Program-made: the position numbers and the translations under genes | Origin: Yinghuangia elevatio | GTDB taxonomy: Bacteria; Actinomycetota; Actinomycetes; Streptomycetales; Streptomycetaceae | DNA: 20,411 bases | Reading direction: 5' to 3' | NCBI RefSeq assembly: GCF_040649515.1 | Contig: NZ_JBEZFP010000156.1 | Coordinates: 1 to 20,411 of the forward strand | Notes under the pieces: generated by a model | Told to the model about the DNA's origin: nothing | The model's input: only the letters and a program-made list of their open reading frames with translations | Database searches by the model: none | Shown: piece after piece, positions 6,689 to 20,411 of the stretch | Numbering within the stretch: position 1 is the stretch's first letter | Layout: each line of letters begins with the position of its first letter

Positions 6689-6783
6689 GACCCTTTGCGC
6701 TGCCTGTTGACCCGTCCGCGGTATTTGCCACCCAGGCCGTCCGGCATGCGCATAGTGAGTCCGAGCCCTCGGAAGGACCCCTC

Positions 6784-10269
<3,486 letters not shown>

Positions 10270-10276
10270 TGTCCGG

Positions 10277-10320
10277 CCCGGCACCTGGTAGCCGCGAGAA
10301 GACGGCGGCCAGGTGCCGGG
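10277..10320 (+). other. Stem-loop between rpoB and rpoC
   Basis: CCCGGCACCTGG (10277-10288) pairs perfectly over 12 bp with CCAGGTGCCGGG (10309-10320). The 20-base loop can add a GCCG/CGGC inner stem. There is no T tract, and rpoC must be transcribed through it, so a processing (RNase III-like) or mRNA-stability role is more likely than termination. Confidence 0.55.
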
Positions 10321-10419
10321 GACCCCGGACCACAGACCTGATGAAGACACCCCCGGCACGGCGGCCTACCCCAGCCGCCACCGCCGGGACCAAACCCCGA
10401 AAGAGGGATTGACGAAACA

Positions 10420-14313
<3,894 letters not shown>

Positions 14314-14349
14314 TCCGGGGGCCTGTGCACCGGAAGTCGCTCGGCAGGC

Positions 14350-14391
14350 CGGCGGGGCCGCCACCATGGGTACATGGTGGCGGCCCCGCCG
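14350..14391 (+). terminator. Terminator hairpin after rpoC
   Basis: A perfect 19-bp stem (14350-14368 with 14373-14391) with the tetraloop GGTA lies 37 bases after the rpoC stop. No T tract follows (CCGTTCC). The length and perfect pairing make it the probable end of the rpoBC transcript, acting in either direction. Only 28 bases separate it from the next start codon, leaving little room for a promoter. Confidence 0.75.
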
Positions 14392-14419
14392 CCGTTCCAG
14401 GGGGACCAGGGGGACGACG

Positions 14420-14932
14420 ATGAGCGACGGATGGGGCGACGCCCCGCAGGGCCCGCACGGCGGCCCGGACGACCACCAGGGGCCTCCGCCGGGCGCAGCG
14501 GGCCACGACGCGTACCCGGGCGCGTACCCCGGGCCCTATCCCGGCCCCTACCCCGACCCGGGGACGCACGCCGGGCACTACCCGCCGCACTACCCGGGGC
14601 CGTACCCGCCCCCGTTCCCGCACCAGCAGCCGGTGCCGTACGGGTACGTGTCGCCCGGCACGAACGGCCTCGCGATCGCCTCGCTCGTGCTCGGCATCGT
14701 CTGGGTCTACTGGATAACCTCGGTGCTCGCCGTCGTCTTCGGACACATCGCGCTCGCCCAGATCAACCTGACCGGACAGGCCGGGCGCGGCATGGCCATC
14801 GCGGGGCTGGTGCTCGGATACGTCTGGATCGCGCTGCTCGTCTTCGTGATCGTGTTCGCCGCGGCGTTCGCCGACGACTGGGACGGCCAGATGCTCGCCG
14901 CATTCCTGGGCTCCTTCACCCTCCGCATCTGA
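14420..14932 (+). CDS. DUF4190-type small membrane protein with Pro/Tyr-rich N-terminus
   Basis: A 170-residue protein of unknown function. Residues 1-80 are hydrophilic and rich in Gly, Pro, Tyr and His, with repeated PGPYP-like units (AYPGAYPGPYPGPYPDPG, HYPPHYPGPYPP). From about residue 81 it matches the DUF4190 pattern: TNGLAIASLVLGIV, a first membrane span (about 84-108), a small loop with GHIALAQI and GQAGRGMAIAGLVLGYV, and a second span (about 128-152). The frame is open from within the rpoC terminator stem, but the ATG at 14420 has AGGGGGA (14408-14414) at good spacing and is preferred. It probably sits in the cytoplasmic membrane with the Pro-rich tail in the cytosol. The next gene encodes a related protein, so the two are likely a duplicated pair. 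Confidence 0.85.
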   Translation: MSDGWGDAPQGPHGGPDDHQGPPPGAAGHDAYPGAYPGPYPGPYPDPGTHAGHYPPHYPGPYPPPFPHQQPVPYGYVSPGTNGLAIASLVLGIVWVYWITSVLAVVFGHIALAQINLTGQAGRGMAIAGLVLGYVWIALLVFVIVFAAAFADDWDGQMLAAFLGSFTLRI

Positions 14933-15003
14933 GTACGAGGACGGGCAGCGCCGACGCGGTCCGCCGTGCACCATAAGGGGAGCAAGCGACGCGAGGGGGA
15001 CAC

Positions 15004-15585
15004 ATGGACGGCGGTTGGGGCGGCCAACAGGACACCATGCGGTGCGCGCAGGCGGACCGGGACCGTTGCGCCGACGTGCTCAAGGCGGCGTGGGCCGAGG
15101 GCAGACTCAAGGACGACGAGTACCGGCACCGCCTGGGGCTGGCGCTGTCCGCGGAGACGTACGGCCAGCTCACGGTGCTCGTCCACGACCTCCCGGTGGG
15201 GCCGGTGCCGTCCGCGGCGCGGCCCGTCGCGGCGGCGCCGGTGCACCCGTACACGTTCGTCGCCCCGCACGCGTACCTGCCGCCGATGACTCCGCGCCCG
15301 ATGCCGCCGCAGACCAACGGGCTCGCGGTCACCGCGCTCGTACTCGGCATCGTCACGCTGGTCGCGGTGTGGCCGGCGACCGCGCTGCTGACCATCGGGT
15401 ACGCGGTGAACCCGTACCCGTTCGTCTTCGCCGGCGTCGCGGTGGTCACCGGCCACGTCGGGCTGCACCAGTCGCGGACGCGCCCGTACCCGTACAACGG
15501 GGGGAGCGGTATCGCCGTCGCCGGGCTCACGCTCGGCTGGATCCAGTTGGCGCTGGCCCTGCTGGTGGAGCTGGGCAGGAACTGA
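15004..15585 (+). CDS. DUF1707-DUF4190 membrane protein
   Basis: A 193-residue protein of unknown function with two recognisable parts. Residues 12-64 fit DUF1707, a short helical domain of actinobacterial membrane proteins: a CAQADRDRCADVLKAAWAEGRL opening, LKDDEYRHRLGLAL, then TYGQLTVLVHDLP. It carries two Cys (C14, C22) in place of the more usual non-Cys residues. A Pro/Ala linker (65-103) leads to a DUF4190-like segment (104-193): TNGLAVTALVLGIV, about three hydrophobic stretches, GHVGLHQS and GIAVAGLTLGWIQLALALLVEL. The ATG follows GAGGGGGA (14993-15000). It lies 71 bases after the other DUF4190 gene in the same orientation. The pair between rpoC and rpsL probably forms its own small transcription unit. 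Confidence 0.87.
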   Translation: MDGGWGGQQDTMRCAQADRDRCADVLKAAWAEGRLKDDEYRHRLGLALSAETYGQLTVLVHDLPVGPVPSAARPVAAAPVHPYTFVAPHAYLPPMTPRPMPPQTNGLAVTALVLGIVTLVAVWPATALLTIGYAVNPYPFVFAGVAVVTGHVGLHQSRTRPYPYNGGSGIAVAGLTLGWIQLALALLVELGRN

Positions 15586-15718
15586 GCCGAGGCGGGACCG
15601 AGATCGCGGCGGGACCGGGCTCGCTGGGGTTGAAGAGGGTCGCAGCCGAGGATTACGGTGGTCGAGGCGCGTATCGGGGCGCGAATCCAAGGTGGCGACG
15701 GGGGCCGCGGCTTTCGCT
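15586..15718. other. Intergenic region upstream of the rpsL promoter
   Basis: No gene recognised. It contains a 10-bp direct repeat GGCGGGACCG (15591-15600 and 15608-15617), starts 17 bases apart. There is no clear terminator for the preceding DUF1707 gene. An open frame crossing from here into the leader (15658-15942) has no family resemblance and overlaps the promoter. Confidence 0.5.
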
Positions 15719-15747
15719 TTGACCTCCGGTCGTGTGGTAGGTACTCT
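15719..15747 (+). promoter_or_regulatory. str operon promoter (rpsL-rpsG-fusA)
   Basis: TTGACC (15719-15724) and TACTCT (15742-15747) have a 17-base spacer and form a near-consensus housekeeping promoter. Transcription should start near 15754, leaving a leader of about 260 nt. No competing promoter of similar quality was seen in this gap. Confidence 0.65.
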
Positions 15748-15753
15748 CTTTCC

Positions 15754-16013
15754 TTGTGCCTGGGGTGTCCCCGGGTTCTTGTGCCTGCGCTCACCGCAAT
15801 CCGATTCGGATGCGTCCATGAGAGGGTGCAGGAGACCGAAACACATACCTCCCGATTCCGTTCCGCGCTGAAGACTGGGCGACACGCCCGACCGCGGGGG
15901 TCGGATAGCGAGGTAGGCGATGGCCATTACACCCAGGGATGACAGGCCATCCAGCAGCACATTGAAGATGCAGTCGTAATCAGACCGCTTGGCACGAAGA
16001 AGACGGAGACGCG
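15754..16013 (+). promoter_or_regulatory. Long structured rpsL 5' leader
   Basis: The presumed leader begins with a tight hairpin (CCTGGGG/CCCCGGG, loop TGT, 15759-15775). It then contains the palindrome ATCCGATTCGGAT (15799-15811), CCGACC/GGTCGG (15888-15893 with 15899-15904) and GATGGCC/GGCCATC (15919-15925 with 15945-15951). The last stem spans the start codon of a possible upstream ORF. No T-tract terminator is seen. The length is notable for a simple ribosomal protein leader. Confidence 0.45.
15920..15979 (+). CDS. Possible 19-codon upstream ORF in the rpsL leader
   Basis: ATG at 15920 with GAGG (15910-15913) 6 bases upstream opens a 19-codon frame, MAITPRDDRPSSSTLKMQS, ending TAA at 15977, 34 bases before rpsL. 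The start codon lies in a 7-bp stem (15919-15925 with 15945-15951), so its translation and that structure would exclude each other. Codons include AGG twice, ATT, ACA and TTG, unlike the biased codon use of neighbouring genes. Thus either only the act of translation matters or the frame is a chance occurrence. No homologue is known to me. Confidence 0.25.
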   Translation: MAITPRDDRPSSSTLKMQS

Positions 16014-16388
16014 GTGCCCACGATCCAGCAGCTGGTCCGAAAGGGCCGCCAGGACAAGGTCGACAAGGCCAAGACTCCGGCGCTCAAGGGGAGCCCGCAG
16101 CGACGCGGCGTGTGCACCCGTGTTTACACGACGACTCCCAAGAAGCCGAACTCCGCGCTTCGCAAGGTGGCGCGTGTTCGCCTGACGAGTGGCATTGAGG
16201 TCACGGCGTACATCCCGGGTGAGGGCCACAACCTGCAGGAGCACTCGATCGTGCTCGTTCGCGGCGGCCGTGTGAAGGACCTCCCGGGTGTTCGCTACAA
16301 GATCATCCGCGGTTCGCTCGACACCCAGGGCGTCAAGAACCGCAAGCAGGCGCGCAGCCGCTACGGCGCGAAGAAGGAGAAGAGCTAA
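16014..16388 (+). CDS. rpsL: 30S ribosomal protein S12
   Basis: A 124-residue S12, a decoding-centre protein that contributes to tRNA selection accuracy and is the classic site of streptomycin-resistance mutations. The sequence matches actinobacterial S12 end to end: PTIQQLVRKGR, TPALKGSPQRRGVCTRVYTTTPKKPNSALRKVARV, EVTAYIPGEGHNLQEHSIVLVRGGRVKDLPGVRYKIIRG, and the terminal KQARSRYGAKKEKS. K43, K44 and K88 are unaltered, so the protein is of the streptomycin-sensitive type; D89 is the residue methylthiolated in other bacteria. The start is GTG with GGAG (16005-16008) 5 bases upstream. Its stop overlaps the rpsG start by one base (TAATG), indicating translational coupling. It is the first gene of the str operon. 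Confidence 0.97.
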   Translation: MPTIQQLVRKGRQDKVDKAKTPALKGSPQRRGVCTRVYTTTPKKPNSALRKVARVRLTSGIEVTAYIPGEGHNLQEHSIVLVRGGRVKDLPGVRYKIIRGSLDTQGVKNRKQARSRYGAKKEKS

Positions 16389-16858
16389 TGCCTCGCAAGG
16401 GCCCGGCCCCCAAGCGACCGGTCATCATCGACCCGGTCTACAACTCGCCGCTTGTCACCTCGCTGGTGAACAAGGTCCTGCTGAACGGCAAGCGCTCCAC
16501 CGCCGAGCGGATCGTGTACGGCGCCCTCGAAGGCTGCCGTGAGAAGACCGGCACCGACCCGGTCATCACCCTCAAGCGCGCGCTCGAGAACGTGAAGCCG
16601 ACCCTCGAGGTCCGCAGCCGCCGCGTCGGCGGCGCGACCTACCAGGTCCCGGTCGAGGTCCGCCCCGGCCGCTCCACCACGCTCGCCCTCCGCTGGCTCG
16701 TCGGCTACTCCCGCGCCCGTCGCGAGAAGACGATGACCGAGCGTCTGATGAACGAGCTGCTGGACGCCAGCAACGGCCTGGGCGCTTCCGTCAAGAAGCG
16801 CGAGGACACGCACAAGATGGCCGAGTCCAACAAGGCCTTCGCGCACTACCGCTGGTAG
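16388..16858 (+). CDS. rpsG: 30S ribosomal protein S7
   Basis: A 156-residue S7, the usual bacterial length. S7 nucleates assembly of the 30S head by binding the 3' major domain of 16S rRNA, and in E. coli it represses translation of its own operon. Conserved features are the PRKGPAPKRPVIIDPVYNSPLVTSLVNKVLLNGKR start, the rRNA-binding stretch ENVKPTLEVRSRRVGGATYQVPVEVRP, the WLVGYSRARREKTMTERLMNELLDA helices, and the terminal EDTHKMAESNKAFAHYRW. The ATG overlaps the rpsL stop by one base, and AAGGAG (16374-16379), inside the end of rpsL, serves as its ribosome-binding site. There is no separate intercistronic region like the one S7 binds in E. coli, so autoregulation, if any, would differ. 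Confidence 0.97.
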   Translation: MPRKGPAPKRPVIIDPVYNSPLVTSLVNKVLLNGKRSTAERIVYGALEGCREKTGTDPVITLKRALENVKPTLEVRSRRVGGATYQVPVEVRPGRSTTLALRWLVGYSRARREKTMTERLMNELLDASNGLGASVKKREDTHKMAESNKAFAHYRW

Positions 16859-16897
16859 TCGTCACCCCGTCGAACGAGATACGAGAGAGAAAGCCAC

Positions 16898-19036
<2,139 letters not shown>

Positions 19037-19057
19037 CACGCTCACCGGGAACCTGGG

Positions 19058-19085
19058 GGCCCGGGATTCGTCAGGATCCCGGGCC
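19058..19085 (+). terminator. Hairpin between fusA and tuf
   Basis: GGCCCGGGAT (19058-19067) pairs perfectly with ATCCCGGGCC (19076-19085) over an 8-base loop, 21 bases after the fusA stop. No T tract follows. It may cause partial termination of the str transcript or mark an mRNA processing point before tuf. Confidence 0.5.
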
Positions 19086-19100
19086 GTCGGCCCGCCCCAT

Positions 19101-19131
19101 CTGACCAACCCGACGTCGTACGGCGTATAAG
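19101..19131 (+). promoter_or_regulatory. Candidate tuf-specific promoter
   Basis: TATAAG (19126-19131) resembles a -10 box, unusually AT-rich for this sequence. CTGACC (19101-19106) is a possible -35, but the 19-base spacer is long. It would start transcription about 17 bases before the tuf start codon. Independent transcription of tuf in addition to str read-through is reported for Streptomyces tuf1, which makes a promoter here plausible. Confidence 0.35.
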
Positions 19132-19154
19132 AACCAGTCCACAGGAGGACCCCA

Positions 19155-20348
<1,194 letters not shown>

Positions 20349-20370
20349 TCAATGTCCCGCCCGCCGATCC

Positions 20371-20411
20371 TCAGGCGCCGTCCCACAGTTCGCCGTTGGG
20401 CGTGCCGTCGG
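20371..20411 (-). CDS. Possible 3' end of a convergent gene (partial)
   Basis: On the minus strand the last 12 codons before a TGA at 20371-20373 read DGTPNGELWDGA, with G or C at 11 of 12 third positions, matching the codon bias of real genes here. It runs off the window edge. Twelve codons are too few to name a product or exclude chance. If real, it converges on tuf with a gap of only 22 bases and no visible terminator between them. Confidence 0.3.
   Translation of the reverse strand, partial: DGTPNGELWDGA

Noticed and set aside
6274..6690. Open frame of 138 codons in the rplL-rpoB gap
   Set aside because: Third-position GC is clearly lower than in neighbouring genes, there is no motif and no good Shine-Dalgarno, and it runs into the rpoB promoter.
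15658..15942. Open frame of 94 codons across the rpsL promoter
   Set aside because: It overlaps the -35 and -10 boxes, has no codon bias like its neighbours and no recognisable family.
16014..16388. Streptomycin-resistant rpsL allele
   Set aside because: K43, K44 and K88 are all wild type.

Overview
The window is a GC-rich actinobacterial chromosome segment, almost certainly from the Streptomycetaceae or a close relative. The evidence is a very strong G/C third-codon bias, frequent GTG starts plus a TTG start for rpoB, a long acidic NusG N-terminus, an RpoB of 1161 residues, and the gene order itself. From memory, that order matches Streptomyces: aspC (divergent), tRNA-Trp, secE, nusG, rplK, rplA, rplJ, rplL, rpoB, rpoC, two small membrane-protein genes, rpsL, rpsG, fusA, tuf. 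I see no mobile element, CRISPR array, prophage or biosynthetic gene. This is core genome, and the protein content is conventional.

Layout. Positions 1-122 hold an extreme C/G homopolymer hairpin and a probable terminator for the minus-strand aspartate aminotransferase gene (123-1364). A gap of about 300 bp follows, with a candidate promoter facing tRNA-Trp(CCA) at 1668-1740. That tRNA leads into secE and nusG (1852-3136). rplK and rplA (3373-4648) follow and end at an 18-bp perfect hairpin. rplJ and rplL (5048-6104) have their own candidate promoter and a structured leader ending in a terminator-like attenuator. The 679-bp rplL-rpoB gap carries a strong hairpin with a UNCG-type loop and then a good promoter for rpoB (6784-10269) and rpoC (10420-14313). 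A 19-bp hairpin closes that unit. Two DUF4190-type membrane proteins, the second with an N-terminal DUF1707 domain, lie at 14420-15585. A strong promoter at 15719-15747 and a leader of about 260 nt open the str operon: rpsL, rpsG, fusA (16014-19036). A hairpin and a candidate secondary promoter precede tuf (19155-20348). The last 41 bases may be the 3' end of a convergent gene.

Together these genes make the core transcription and translation machinery: RNA polymerase beta and beta', NusG, the L1 and L10-L7/L12 stalks with L11, S12 and S7, both elongation factors, and the SecE translocon subunit. The most interesting content is regulatory. It comprises the rplJ leader with competing terminator and alternative pairing, the strong hairpins at operon junctions, and a possible 19-codon upstream ORF in the rpsL leader. 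One coding oddity is Thr instead of Asn at the E. coli 518 position in the rifampicin region of RpoB. I found no convincing new system. All promoter and RNA-structure calls were made by eye and are inference.
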